44,482 nucleotides of DNA from VBCK01 sp035511515. GTDB taxonomy: Bacteria; Pseudomonadota; Gammaproteobacteria; Burkholderiales; Burkholderiaceae_F. The position numbers and the translations under genes are program-made. The stretch is taken from assembly GCA_035511515.1 (NCBI GenBank), contig DATKFG010000135.1, forward strand, positions 1 through 44,482. The letters are read 5' to 3'. The first letter of the stretch is position 1, and each line of letters opens with the position of its first letter. Shown piece by piece: positions 26,542-36,691 of this stretch. The notes beneath the pieces are model-generated. The model worked only from the letters and a program-made list of their open reading frames with translations. It was not told the origin of the DNA and did no database searches.

Positions 26542-28415
26542 CAGCGCGCCAGCACGTCGTCGATGCGGCTTCCGGCCAGCGCGTTTCGAATCGAACGGTT
26601 CATCCGGCGCGCGGCGAACTCCTCGGTCGCGCGCGTCAGATCGACCGTCGCATCCCTGAGCGCATCGGCGTCCTCGCCGCTCACCACCGCGATCAGGGCG
26701 CGCAGCGCCGCATCGATCGCGGCGCGCTCGGCGGGCTCCAGCAGATCCACATCCACCGCCAGCGCCGCCTGCGTGGTTTCGACCAGCCGCTGACCGTCGA
26801 CCTGCAGCTCGCGCAGCGCGCGCAGCCGCTGGTCGTCGCTGGCGTGGTCGATCGAATCGGCCAGCATCCGCGCCACTTCCTCATCGGACAGGCCGTACGA
26901 GGGCCGCACGCTGACCGCAGCTTCGACGCCGGAGGTCATCTCGCGCGCGGACACCGACAGCAGGCCATCGGCGTCGACCTGGAAGCTCACACGCACGCGG
27001 GCCGCCCCGGCCGTCATCGGCGGGATGCCGCGCAGCTCGAAACGGGCCAGCGAACGGCAGTCCGGTACCAGCTCGCGCTCGCCTTGCACGACATGGATTG
27101 CCATCGCGCTCTGCCCGTCCTTGAAGGTCGTGAATTCCTGCGCCCGGGCGACGGGGATCGTCGAATTGCGCGGGATCACGCGTTCGACCAGTCCTCCCAT
27201 CGTCTCCAGTCCGAGCGACAGCGGAATCACGTCCAGCAGCAGCCAGTCGTCGCCGGGCGCGCGGTTGCCCGCCAGCAGGTTCGCCTGCACCGCCGCTCCC
27301 AGCGCCACAACCTGGTCGGGATCCAGGTCCGTCAGCGGGGGCTGCCCGAACAGCTCGGCCACCGCCCTGCCCACATGCGGCATCCTGGTTGCGCCGCCGA
27401 CCAGCACCACACCTTTGATCTGCGCGGGCGTAAGCCCCGCATCCTTCAGCGTGCGCCGGGCCGCATCGATCGTTTTCTGAACCAGGTGCTGCGTCAGGGC
27501 GACGAAGGTCTCCGCTGCCAGCGTCAGATTGACCCAGGTGCCGCCCGCCAGCCGGCCCTGGATCGTCGCCTGCGGCCGCTGCGACAGCGCCTCCTTGGCG
27601 GCGCGCGCCTTGGACGTGAGCAGCCGCACGTCCTCGGGGCCGAGCAGCGACAGATTGGCCTGCTCCAGGATCCAGCAGAACACGCGATGGTCGAAATCGT
27701 CTCCCCCCAGCGCGGTGTCGCCGCCGGTGGCCAGCACCTCGAACACGCCGCGGCTCAGCCGCAGGATCGATATGTCGAAGGTGCCCCCACCCAGGTCGTA
27801 GACCGCGTAGATTCCTTCGGACGCGTGGTCCAGTCCGTACGCCAGCGCCGCCGCGGTCGGCTCGTTCAGCAGCCGGAACACATGCAGCCCCGCCAGGCGC
27901 GCCGCATCACGCGTGGCCTGGCGCTGGGCGTCGTCGAAATACGCCGGCACCGTCACCACGGCACCGACCAGGGGCCCGCCCAGGGCGGCCTCGGCGCGCA
28001 GCCGCAGCGACTTCAGGATCTCGGCCGATATCTCCACCGGGCTGCGGATCCCGGCGGCGGTGCGCAGCTGCACCATGCCCTGCTCGGCGCCGACGAAGTC
28101 GTAGGTCAGGTTCTCGACGTGCTCGACGTCGCGCAGTCCGCGTCCCATGAAGCGCTTGACCGAAACGATCGTGTTGCGCGGATCGGAGGCCTGGTGCGCG
28201 ATCGCCGTTGAGCCGACTTCGCACGTGCCGTCGGCCAGGTAATGCACCACCGACGGCAACAGCACCTGCCCGCCTTCGTCCGCGATGGCCTCGGGCAGAC
28301 CGTCGCGGACCGTGGCCACCAGGGAGTTGGTGGTCCCCAGGTCGATGCCGACCGCCAGCCGGTGCTGATGCGGCGCGCTCGACATGCCCGGCTCGGCAAT
28401 CTGCAGCAGCGCCAT
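26541..28415 (-). CDS. hscA: HscA, Hsp70-class chaperone for Fe-S transfer
   Basis: A 624-aa Hsp70 homologue that, with HscB, drives cluster release from IscU by binding its LPPVK motif. The nucleotide-binding domain starts AVGIDLGTTNSLVATV and contains YDLGGGTFDISIL and VVLVGGATRMPHVGRAV; the substrate-binding domain follows from about residue 400. The length matches E. coli HscA (616). Begins 4 bp after hscB, ends overlapping fdx. Confidence 0.96.
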   Translation of the reverse strand: MALLQIAEPGMSSAPHQHRLAVGIDLGTTNSLVATVRDGLPEAIADEGGQVLLPSVVHYLADGTCEVGSTAIAHQASDPRNTIVSVKRFMGRGLRDVEHVENLTYDFVGAEQGMVQLRTAAGIRSPVEISAEILKSLRLRAEAALGGPLVGAVVTVPAYFDDAQRQATRDAARLAGLHVFRLLNEPTAAALAYGLDHASEGIYAVYDLGGGTFDISILRLSRGVFEVLATGGDTALGGDDFDHRVFCWILEQANLSLLGPEDVRLLTSKARAAKEALSQRPQATIQGRLAGGTWVNLTLAAETFVALTQHLVQKTIDAARRTLKDAGLTPAQIKGVVLVGGATRMPHVGRAVAELFGQPPLTDLDPDQVVALGAAVQANLLAGNRAPGDDWLLLDVIPLSLGLETMGGLVERVIPRNSTIPVARAQEFTTFKDGQSAMAIHVVQGERELVPDCRSLARFELRGIPPMTAGAARVRVSFQVDADGLLSVSAREMTSGVEAAVSVRPSYGLSDEEVARMLADSIDHASDDQRLRALRELQVDGQRLVETTQAALAVDVDLLEPAERAAIDAALRALIAVVSGEDADALRDATVDLTRATEEFAARRMNRSIRNALAGSRIDDVLAR

Positions 28416-28419
28416 TGGG

Positions 28420-28971
28420 TCAGGCGGCCCGCGAAGCGCGTGGCTCGTCGCCGGCCGCCTCGAGCTCCTTGATGAACTTGTCGATGAACATCACGCGCCG
28501 CACGCCGTCGGCGGCGCCGCCAAAATCATGCTCCACATCGAGCTTGGATTCCAGACCCTGGAGCTCTTGTTGATACAGGGCCACCACTTCCTCGCGCAGC
28601 TCGGTCAGGCGTTGGGAGTCATGCTGCCGCTCGACCTGTTCCAGCGTCTGCCGCCACTCGAGCTGCAGCGCCAGAAAGTCAGGCGACACGGAGCGGCCGC
28701 TCTCGCTGCTCACGGGCACGCCGTTTTTCTCGCACAGGTAAGCGGCCCGGCGCACCGGCGAGCTCAGAACCTCGTAAGCCTCGTTGGCCAGCGTCGCCCA
28801 TTGAAGGGCGGCGCGCTGCTCGGCCGCTCCCGCTGCGGCGAAGCGGTCCGGGTGCACGTGCGACTGCACGGTCCGGTAGGCGCGCGTCAGATGGTCGCTG
28901 TCCAGGCCGAAGCGGGGCTCGAGGCCGAACAACGAGAAGTAATCGGGGACCGGAGCGGACAGGGTGACCAC
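28420..28971 (-). CDS. hscB: HscB, J-domain co-chaperone
   Basis: A 183-aa co-chaperone. The N-terminal J domain has the HPD motif (SHVHPDRF, about residues 37-44), and the C-terminal three-helix domain binds IscU. It stimulates HscA ATPase activity. It lies 66 bp after iscA, the largest gap in the operon. Confidence 0.94.
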   Translation of the reverse strand: MVTLSAPVPDYFSLFGLEPRFGLDSDHLTRAYRTVQSHVHPDRFAAAGAAEQRAALQWATLANEAYEVLSSPVRRAAYLCEKNGVPVSSESGRSVSPDFLALQLEWRQTLEQVERQHDSQRLTELREEVVALYQQELQGLESKLDVEHDFGGAADGVRRVMFIDKFIKELEAAGDEPRASRAA

Positions 28972-29037
28972 CAGGTCAGAACCTCGGCGCGACAGCGGAT
29001 CGCGGCGCGACCCGGCAATGCAGCCGGGGCGGCCCGT

Positions 29038-29361
29038 TCAAACGCGGAACGACTCGCCGCAACCGCAGCGATCACGTTCGTTCGGATTGTTGAATCGGAA
29101 GCCCTCGTTTAACCCGTCGCGCACGAAATCGAGCTCGGTGCCGTCGATGAAGGCCAGGCTCTTGGCGTCGACGACGATCCTGACGCCATGCGCCTCGAAG
29201 GTGCAATCGTCGGCAGCGATCTGATCCACGTACTCCAGCTTGTACGCAAGCCCGGAGCAGCCGGTGGTTCGCACGCCCAGCCGCAGCGCGACGCCCTTGC
29301 CGCGCCGCTCGAGGAACTGCGATACGCGCTGCGCGGCGCGTTCGGTCAGAGTCACCGCCAT
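29038..29361 (-). CDS. iscA: IscA, A-type Fe-S carrier
   Basis: A 107-aa A-type carrier with the three conserved cysteines in TTGCSGLAYKLEY and RCGCGESF. ATG at 29361, 11 bp after iscU. An upstream open frame extends into iscU but is a shadow. Confidence 0.95.
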   Translation of the reverse strand: MAVTLTERAAQRVSQFLERRGKGVALRLGVRTTGCSGLAYKLEYVDQIAADDCTFEAHGVRIVVDAKSLAFIDGTELDFVRDGLNEGFRFNNPNERDRCGCGESFRV

Positions 29362-29372
29362 CGCGAGCCGGC

Positions 29373-29810
29373 TCAGGCAGCCGCTTTGGCCGCCTGCTGC
29401 GCGCCAGGTTGCACGCCGATCTCGGAGACGTCTTCGCACTTGGTCCGATAATCGGCGATCGCCGCCTTGATCGCATCCTCGGCCAGGATCGAACAGTGAA
29501 TCTTGACCGGCGGCAACGCCAGCTCTTCGGCGATGTGCGTATTGCGGATCCGCATCGCCTGATCGAGCGTCTTGCCCTTGACCCACTCGGTTACCAGCGA
29601 GCTCGACGCGATCGCCGAGCCGCATCCGTAGGTCTTGAAGCGCGCATCCTCGATCACACCGTCCTGGTTCACGCGGATCTGAAGTTTCATCACGTCGCCG
29701 CACGCCGGCGCTCCCACCATTCCGGTTCCGACCGACGAATCGTTGCGGTCGAACGAACCGACATTGCGTGGATTTTCGTAATGATCGACGACTTTTTGGC
29801 TGTACGACAT
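29373..29810 (-). CDS. iscU: IscU, Fe-S scaffold protein
   Basis: A 145-aa scaffold on which [2Fe-2S] clusters are built with sulfur from IscS. Ligand cysteines are in GAPACGDVM, TYGCGSAIASSS and IHCSILAEDA, and the HscA-recognition motif LPPVK is intact. A variable Gln/Ala-rich tail ends the protein. 19 bp follow the iscS stop. Confidence 0.96.
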   Translation of the reverse strand: MSYSQKVVDHYENPRNVGSFDRNDSSVGTGMVGAPACGDVMKLQIRVNQDGVIEDARFKTYGCGSAIASSSLVTEWVKGKTLDQAMRIRNTHIAEELALPPVKIHCSILAEDAIKAAIADYRTKCEDVSEIGVQPGAQQAAKAAA

Positions 29811-29829
29811 TTGCTGACCTCTGATGCTT

Positions 29830-31038
29830 TCAGTGCGCTGTCCACTCTACCGTATTCAGGTCCACGCCTTCGTTATACATCTCCCACAGGGGAGACATCT
29901 CGCGCAGGCGGCTGACTTTTCGTTGCAACAACTCGCTCGCGTAATCGACCTCTTCGCGCGTCGTGAAGCGTCCGACCGTGAAGCGGATCGAGCTGTGCGC
30001 CAGTTCGTCGCTGCGGCCCAACGCCCGCAGCACATAGGACGGCTCCAGGCTGGCGGACGTGCAGGCCGACCCCGATGACACGGCAATCTCCTTGATTGCC
30101 ATGATCAGCGACTCGCCCTCGACGAAATTGAAACTCACATTCAGGTTGTGCGGCACCCGGCGGTGCATGTCGCCATTCACGTAGAGCTCCGGGATCTGCG
30201 AGAGCCCGGCCAGGAGATGATCGCGCAGGGCCCGGATGCGCTCGTTGTCGGATGGCATGTCTTCCATCGCGATCCGGAACGCCTCGCCCATGCCGACGAT
30301 CTGGTGCGTGGGCAACGTTCCGGAGCGCAGCCCCCGCTCGTGGCCGCCGCCGTGGATCTGCGCCTCCAGCCGCACGCGCGGTTTGCGCCGCACGTACAGT
30401 GCACCGATTCCCTTGGGCCCGTACGTCTTGTGGGCCGAGAACGACATCAGGTCGACTTTCAGCTTCTCCAGGGCGATCGGCACCTTGCCGCTCGCCTGTG
30501 CCGCATCGACATGGAACACGATGCCGCGGCCCCGGCACAACTCCCCGATGGCCTCGATGTCCTGGATCACGCCGATCTCGTTGTTCACCAGCATCACCGA
30601 CGCCACGATCGTGTCGGGGCGCAGCGCCGCTTCGAATTGCGCCAGGTCGAGCAGCCCGTCCTGCTGAACATCGAGGTAGGTCACTTCGAACCCGGCACGC
30701 TCCAGCTCGCGCATCGTATCCAGCGTGGCCTTGTGCTCGGTGCGCACCGTCACCAGGTGCCGCCCCTTGTCCCGGTAGAACTGGGCGGCACCCTTCAGGG
30801 CCAGGTTGATCGACTCGGTCGCCCCCGAAGTCCAGATGATTTCGCGCGGATCCGCCCCCGCCAGCGCGGCGACCTGCTCGCGAGCGCGCTCGACGGCGCG
30901 CTCCGCGTCCCACCCGAACGAATGGCTGCGTGAGGCCGCGTTGCCGAACTGCTCGCGCAGATACGGCAGCATCGCGTCAACCACGCGCGGATCGACCGGC
31001 GTGGTGGCCGAGTAATCCAGGTAGATCGGAATGCGCAT
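29830..31038 (-). CDS. iscS: IscS, cysteine desulfurase
   Basis: A 402-aa PLP enzyme that removes sulfur from L-cysteine for Fe-S clusters and tRNA thiolation. The PLP lysine is in SFSAHKTYGPKG, the cofactor Asp in VFHVDAAQASGK, and the mobile catalytic cysteine in SSGSACTSASLEPSYVLRA. The length equals the group I IscS (404). Starts 17 bp after iscR. Confidence 0.97.
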   Translation of the reverse strand: MRIPIYLDYSATTPVDPRVVDAMLPYLREQFGNAASRSHSFGWDAERAVERAREQVAALAGADPREIIWTSGATESINLALKGAAQFYRDKGRHLVTVRTEHKATLDTMRELERAGFEVTYLDVQQDGLLDLAQFEAALRPDTIVASVMLVNNEIGVIQDIEAIGELCRGRGIVFHVDAAQASGKVPIALEKLKVDLMSFSAHKTYGPKGIGALYVRRKPRVRLEAQIHGGGHERGLRSGTLPTHQIVGMGEAFRIAMEDMPSDNERIRALRDHLLAGLSQIPELYVNGDMHRRVPHNLNVSFNFVEGESLIMAIKEIAVSSGSACTSASLEPSYVLRALGRSDELAHSSIRFTVGRFTTREEVDYASELLQRKVSRLREMSPLWEMYNEGVDLNTVEWTAH

Positions 31039-31055
31039 CCGCTTGACTCGCCGCC

Positions 31056-31562
31056 TCAGCTGACGGTGGAGCTCTCCTTCAGGTCAGCTTCGCCGCGCGG
31101 GGGACGCCGTCCGGCGCCATCCACGTTGACGGTTACCGGCGAGGTCTGGGTCGCCCGGTCCTTCTGCTGCTCGACCAGGTCGCGCAGCGAGACCGAATCC
31201 AGGAAGTCGATCATCTGGCGGTTCAGGCTGGCCCAGAGCTCGTGCGTCATGCAGCGCTGGTCGTTGTCGCAGTTTTCCTTGCCGGCGCACTGCGTCGCAT
31301 CCAGCGGCTCGTCGACCGCGAAAATGATGTCCGCCACGCTGACCGACTCCATCGGCTTGGCGAGACGGTATCCGCCGCCAGGGCCGCGCGTGCTCTCCAC
31401 CAGCTGGTGGCGCCGCAGCTTTGCGAACAATTGCTCCAGGTAGGACAGCGAGATTCTCTGGCGCTGACTGATACCCGCCAGCGTGACCGGTCCGCGATGC
31501 TGGCGCAGACCCAGGTCGATCATTGCTGTTACCGCGAAACGTCCTTTTGTGGTGAGCCGCAT
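31056..31562 (-). CDS. iscR: IscR, Fe-S-sensing Rrf2 regulator
   Basis: A 168-aa Rrf2 winged-helix repressor. The DNA-binding part starts MRLTTKGRFAVTAMIDL; the cluster ligands are in QCAGKENCDNDQRCMTHELW (three Cys plus His, as C92, C98, C104 and H107 in E. coli). Holo-IscR represses its own operon through type 1 sites. The ATG 31562 is chosen because Rrf2 proteins begin at MRLTTKG; a longer open frame upstream is not expected to be translated. Confidence 0.96.
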   Translation of the reverse strand: MRLTTKGRFAVTAMIDLGLRQHRGPVTLAGISQRQRISLSYLEQLFAKLRRHQLVESTRGPGGGYRLAKPMESVSVADIIFAVDEPLDATQCAGKENCDNDQRCMTHELWASLNRQMIDFLDSVSLRDLVEQQKDRATQTSPVTVNVDGAGRRPPRGEADLKESSTVS

Positions 31563-31661
31563 TGGAGTTGTCCCATGAAGTTGAAACTCGCCTTCAAACG
31601 GAAATTTGCAGCACTCCAGCTGGTGTGACCCCCTCAAACCTAGAGCCCCGGGCTGAAGCTA

Positions 31662-31686
31662 ATTCCTGACTATTACAGTAGGCTAT
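31662..31686 (-). promoter_or_regulatory. IscR type 1-like box, downstream copy
   Basis: Read on the plus strand, ATTCCTGACTATTACAGTAG followed by GCTAT matches the type 1 consensus ATASYYGACTRWWWYRGTCRRSTAT at 23 of 25 positions. It overlaps the -10 region and transcription start of the isc promoter. Holo-IscR binding here would block initiation. The consensus is from memory. Confidence 0.7.
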
Positions 31687-31714
31687 AATACTGGTTCCCG
31701 ACCGGTGCAGTCAA
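31685..31714 (-). promoter_or_regulatory. isc operon promoter
   Basis: On the minus strand, TTGACT (31709-31714) is followed after 18 bp by TATTAT (31685-31690), close to sigma70. It would start transcription about 110 nt before the iscR ATG and read through the whole iscR-iscX operon. Confidence 0.65.
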
Positions 31715-31718
31715 CTAT
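31694..31718 (-). promoter_or_regulatory. IscR type 1-like box, upstream copy
   Basis: On the minus strand ATAGTTGACTGCACCGGTCG followed by GGAAC matches the same consensus at about 20 of 25 positions. It overlaps the proposed -35. The E. coli iscR promoter also has two adjacent IscR sites. Confidence 0.6.
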
Positions 31719-31819
31719 AACTTAGGGTCGGAACCAGGAAACCCCATGATTTTTAAGGGTATCTTGCGGCAGCTGGGCAGGCGATCCGGCGCGGCTGTCC
31801 GGATCGCCATTGCACTGCA

Positions 31820-32308
31820 TCACGCCGCTGCGTACATCGTCGCCCGCTTGCGGACGACTTCGATCAGGCCCTGGCAGGCGTCCTCGACGTAATCGAGCAC
31901 CGTGTTGAAGCCCTCGGGGCCGCCGTAATACGGATCCGGCACGGTGGCGGCATCGTGCTCGCCGGCAAACCGCATCAGCAGATGCAGCTTGTGCTTGTGA
32001 GCACGCGGGCACTGCTGCTGCAGCAGCGCCAGGTTCTCCCAATCCATCGCCAGAATCAGATCGAAATTGCGGAAGTCTTCCTGCGTGATCTGCCGCGCGC
32101 GCAAATCGCCGATCTCGTATCCGCGCCGCTTGGCCGCCTGCTGGGCGCGCCCGTCGGGCGGCTCGCCGACGTGATACGCATGCGTTCCGGCCGACTCGAT
32201 CACGACGCAGCCGTCAAGGCCCGCATCGGTGACCATCTTCCGGAACACACCCTGCGCGGTCGGCGACCGGCAGATGTTCCCCATGCAAACGAAAAGTACC
32301 TTGGTCAT
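31820..32308 (-). CDS. Low-molecular-weight protein-tyrosine phosphatase
   Basis: A 162-aa phosphatase. The P-loop FVCMGNICRSPTAQ has the CX5RS signature with nucleophile Cys8, and the acid is in VPDPYYGGPE. Possible substrates include exopolysaccharide kinases, none being near. Its position between uvrB and iscR is a recurrent order in Burkholderiales. The ATG 32308 is used because the family begins MTKVLFVCMGN; an upstream extension to 32407 is unlikely. Confidence 0.92.
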   Translation of the reverse strand: MTKVLFVCMGNICRSPTAQGVFRKMVTDAGLDGCVVIESAGTHAYHVGEPPDGRAQQAAKRRGYEIGDLRARQITQEDFRNFDLILAMDWENLALLQQQCPRAHKHKLHLLMRFAGEHDAATVPDPYYGGPEGFNTVLDYVEDACQGLIEVVRKRATMYAAA

Positions 32309-32506
32309 CTGAGACGCGCCTTTCTCGTTCGGGTCCGCGCTCCGCGACCCGTCACTTTGGCTGGCTCGAGGCCCGCCGCTCACTCTCTCCCTAAGCTCTG
32401 CATCCACGATTCAATTCTCTTTCAAGAGACTATCGACACCTAAAGAAGTTCAAGATCCCGGGTTCGGGCGACCACATTGCGCGATGTCAATTGAGCGTCC
32501 GACCCC

Positions 32507-34576
<2,070 letters not shown>

Positions 34577-34864
34577 TACCGCGGTGCAATAAGAGCGAGC
34601 AAATGGCGGATGCTAGCACCCAGCCCCGGAAAGTCCTAGAGGCGGAAATCGCCTGTTACATAAGACAACATCAAACAATCAATGACTTAGACGTTAATCT
34701 GAGACCCCTTCCCCCTTACGCGTGGGCCCCGGCAGGCCGCCAGGCTCGGGTCTATCCAGGCGCCGCTTTTTGCGGTAAAGCCCCGAGATGACCCTCCTGT
34801 AGACTGCCGAGGCGTCCTTAGGAAATTCCCACCCTTCTTTTTTGCGGCGCCGCATCGCTTCGCC

Positions 34865-36070
34865 ATGACATCCCTTTTCACTTCGGTCGAACTGGCCCCC
34901 CGCGACCCGATCCTCGGTCTGACGGAGACGTTCAACTCCGACCCGCGCCCCGCGAAGGTGAATCTGGGCGTGGGCGTGTATTACAACGAGCAGGGCCGTA
35001 TCCCGCTGCTGGAATGCGTGCGCGTCGCCGAGCAGGAGCGCCTGAAGGCGCCTTCGCCGCGCGGTTACGTGCCGATCGAGGGGCCGGCCGCTTATGCGGC
35101 GCAGGTGCAGCAGCTGCTGCTGGGGGCCGACTCCGAGGCGATCCGCTCGGGCCGCTGCGTCACGGCCGAAGCGCTCGGCGGCACAGGCGCGCTCAGGATC
35201 GGCGCCGATCTGATCAAGCGGCTGAACCCGGACGCAGCCGTATGGATCAGCGAGCCGAGCTGGGAGAACCATCGGGCGTTGTTCGAAGCGGCCGGCTTCA
35301 AGGTGCGCGCCTATCCGTACTACGACCCGGCCACGCACGGGCTGGATTTTGCGCGGATGCTGGCCGCGCTGGGCCAGGCCGAGCCCGGCACCGTCATCGT
35401 TCTGCACGCGTGCTGCCACAACCCGACCGGCGTCGATCTGGACGGGGAGCAATGGCGCCAGATCGTCGAGTGCGTGCGCCAGCGCAAGCTGGTGCCCTTT
35501 CTGGACATCGCCTACCAGGGTTTCGGCGAGGGGCTGGAGTCGGACAGCGCCGCCGTGCGGCTGGTGGCGTCCGCCGGAATCGATGCGCTGGTGGCGAACT
35601 CCTTTTCCAAGTCGTTTTCGCTGTATGGGGAGCGGGTCGGCGCGCTGACGGTGCTGACCGGCTCGCGCGAGCAGTCCGAACGCGTGCTCAGCCAGCTAAA
35701 GCGCGTGATCCGCACCAATTACTCGAACCCGCCCACGCACGGGGCCGCGCTGGTGAGCGCGGTGCTGGCCAGCGCGGAGTTGCGCACGCAGTGGGAAAAG
35801 GAGCTCGCCGGCATGCGCGAGCGGATACGATCGATGCGCGAGCGCCTGGTCGAGGGCCTGGCCAAGCGCCGCGTTGCGACCGATTTTTCATTCGTGCGCC
35901 GCCAGCGCGGCATGTTCTCCTATTCAGGGCTGACGTCGGCGCAGGTCGACCGGCTGCGCGAGCAGCACGCGGTGTACGCGATCGGCACCGGCCGGATCTG
36001 CGTGGCCGCGCTGAACTCCGGCAATCTCGACGCCGTGTGCGACGCGATCGCCGCGGTACTGAAGGCCTAG
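34865..36070 (+). CDS. tyrB: Aromatic/aspartate aminotransferase
   Basis: A 401-aa class I aminotransferase that exchanges amino groups between aromatic amino acids or aspartate and 2-oxoglutarate. LGVGVYYNEQGR, CCHNPTGVDL, LDIAYQGFGEG, the PLP lysine in NSFSKSFSLYGERVGAL and the C-terminal RICVAALN match the TyrB/AspC group. Location beside uvrB is common in betaproteobacteria, where it is usually called tyrB. The separation from aspC by sequence alone is not certain. ATG at 34865; the preceding 288 bp hold no other gene. Confidence 0.9.
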   Translation: MTSLFTSVELAPRDPILGLTETFNSDPRPAKVNLGVGVYYNEQGRIPLLECVRVAEQERLKAPSPRGYVPIEGPAAYAAQVQQLLLGADSEAIRSGRCVTAEALGGTGALRIGADLIKRLNPDAAVWISEPSWENHRALFEAAGFKVRAYPYYDPATHGLDFARMLAALGQAEPGTVIVLHACCHNPTGVDLDGEQWRQIVECVRQRKLVPFLDIAYQGFGEGLESDSAAVRLVASAGIDALVANSFSKSFSLYGERVGALTVLTGSREQSERVLSQLKRVIRTNYSNPPTHGAALVSAVLASAELRTQWEKELAGMRERIRSMRERLVEGLAKRRVATDFSFVRRQRGMFSYSGLTSAQVDRLREQHAVYAIGTGRICVAALNSGNLDAVCDAIAAVLKA

Positions 36071-36121
36071 CAAGACCGACGCCGATCCCAAGGCGGGTGG
36101 GCCCAGGAGTACGAACTACAG

Positions 36122-36127
36122 TAAAAT
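36122..36127 (+). promoter_or_regulatory. Possible -10 element of the tRNA gene
   Basis: TAAAAT lies 9 nt before the tRNA 5' end, a suitable distance for a tRNA promoter -10. No good -35 is visible, so this is weak. Confidence 0.3.
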
Positions 36128-36136
36128 GGATTTTCT

Positions 36137-36437
36137 TCCCCGATAGCTCAGTCGGTAGAGCGACGGACTGTCGAATGGCAGCACTGCAAGGAAACTCGCA
36201 GAGGAAAATCGGGTGAACTCAGGGAATGCCCCAAAAGGGAGAATCCTGAGCCAAGCCTGCCGAAGGACAAGCAGTAGCGTAGGCAGGAAGGTGCAGAGAC
36301 TAGAGGGTGAGCAGTCCAAGCAATAAACCTCGTCAGCGCCCGACACCCTAACAGGTCAGGCTGAGGGTGATGAGATAGTCCAGCGCGCGAGCGCTGTAAT
36401 CCGCAGGTCCCAGGTTCGAGCCCTGGTCGGGGAGCCA
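36137..36437 (+). tRNA. tRNA-Asn (GUU), interrupted by a group I intron
   Basis: Exon 1 is 36137-36171 and exon 2 is 36397-36437; together they give a 76-nt tRNA with encoded CCA. Acceptor stem TCCCCGA (36137-36143) pairs fully with TCGGGGA (36427-36433); U8 and A9 follow; the D arm is GCTC/GAGC; the T arm is CCAGG/CCTGG with loop TTCGAGC; discriminator G73. Joining the exons gives the anticodon loop CTGTTAA, anticodon GTT, and anticodon stem ACGGA/TCCGC. This matches bacterial tRNA-Asn (the E. coli loop is identical). The intron separates positions 35 and 36. Without splicing the anticodon arm cannot fold, so splicing would be essential unless another tRNA-Asn exists. Confidence 0.95.
36172..36396 (+). 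ncRNA. Group I self-splicing intron within tRNA-Asn
   Basis: A 225-nt intron. P1: exon CTGT (36168-36171) pairs with the guide GCAG (36178-36181), with the required U-G wobble at the splice site. P3: TCGGGTG (36209-36215) with CGCCCGA (36337-36343). P4: CTCAGG with CCTGAG (P element about 36216-36226, Q element AATCCTGAGCCAAG 36242-36255). P6: CCTGCC with GGCAGG. R element GTGCAGAGACTAGA (36291-36304) and S element GAGATAGTCC (36372-36381) form P7 (GACTA with TAGTC). P8: CACCCT with AGGGTG (36344-36349, 36364-36369). P9: a GCGC hairpin with GCGA tetraloop ending at the terminal G (36396). No open frame for an endonuclease. A spacer between P7 and P3 (36303-36336) may form P7.1. Confidence 0.92.
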
Positions 36438-36691
36438 AGCTCTTGATCCGCGTGCCGCCGCCGCTATATCAGCAGGTCGGTATTCCATCGACTGGCAGCG
36501 CCCTTCTCTACATCGGAGCAACGGTGAAGCCGGTTACGTTCTTCGTTGGGCTATTCGTCCCTCGCTCGTCACCTGCCGCTTATTCGCTATCTCGCGCACG
36601 CGGTTACGGCTGAAACGAGCGCTTACGTGCCGGTAACCATCCGGTGCGATCGCATGGTTAGTCTTTAGGCACTCGAACAGGAGTCCATCGA

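Noticed and set aside
31746..31886. Small plus-strand ORF starting MIFKGILRQL
   Set aside because: It runs antisense into the phosphatase gene, has no ribosome site and typical shadow composition.
34651..34670. Possible LexA box upstream of uvrB
   Set aside because: CTG is present but the partner half is ACA rather than CAG, and spacing does not match; not convincing.
36168..36404. Reading the tRNA as tRNA-Tyr(GTA), with the loop CTGTAAT
   Set aside because: That joins exons without a legal group I junction, breaks the anticodon stem, and tRNA-Tyr needs a long variable arm, which is absent. The Asn reading fits all positions.
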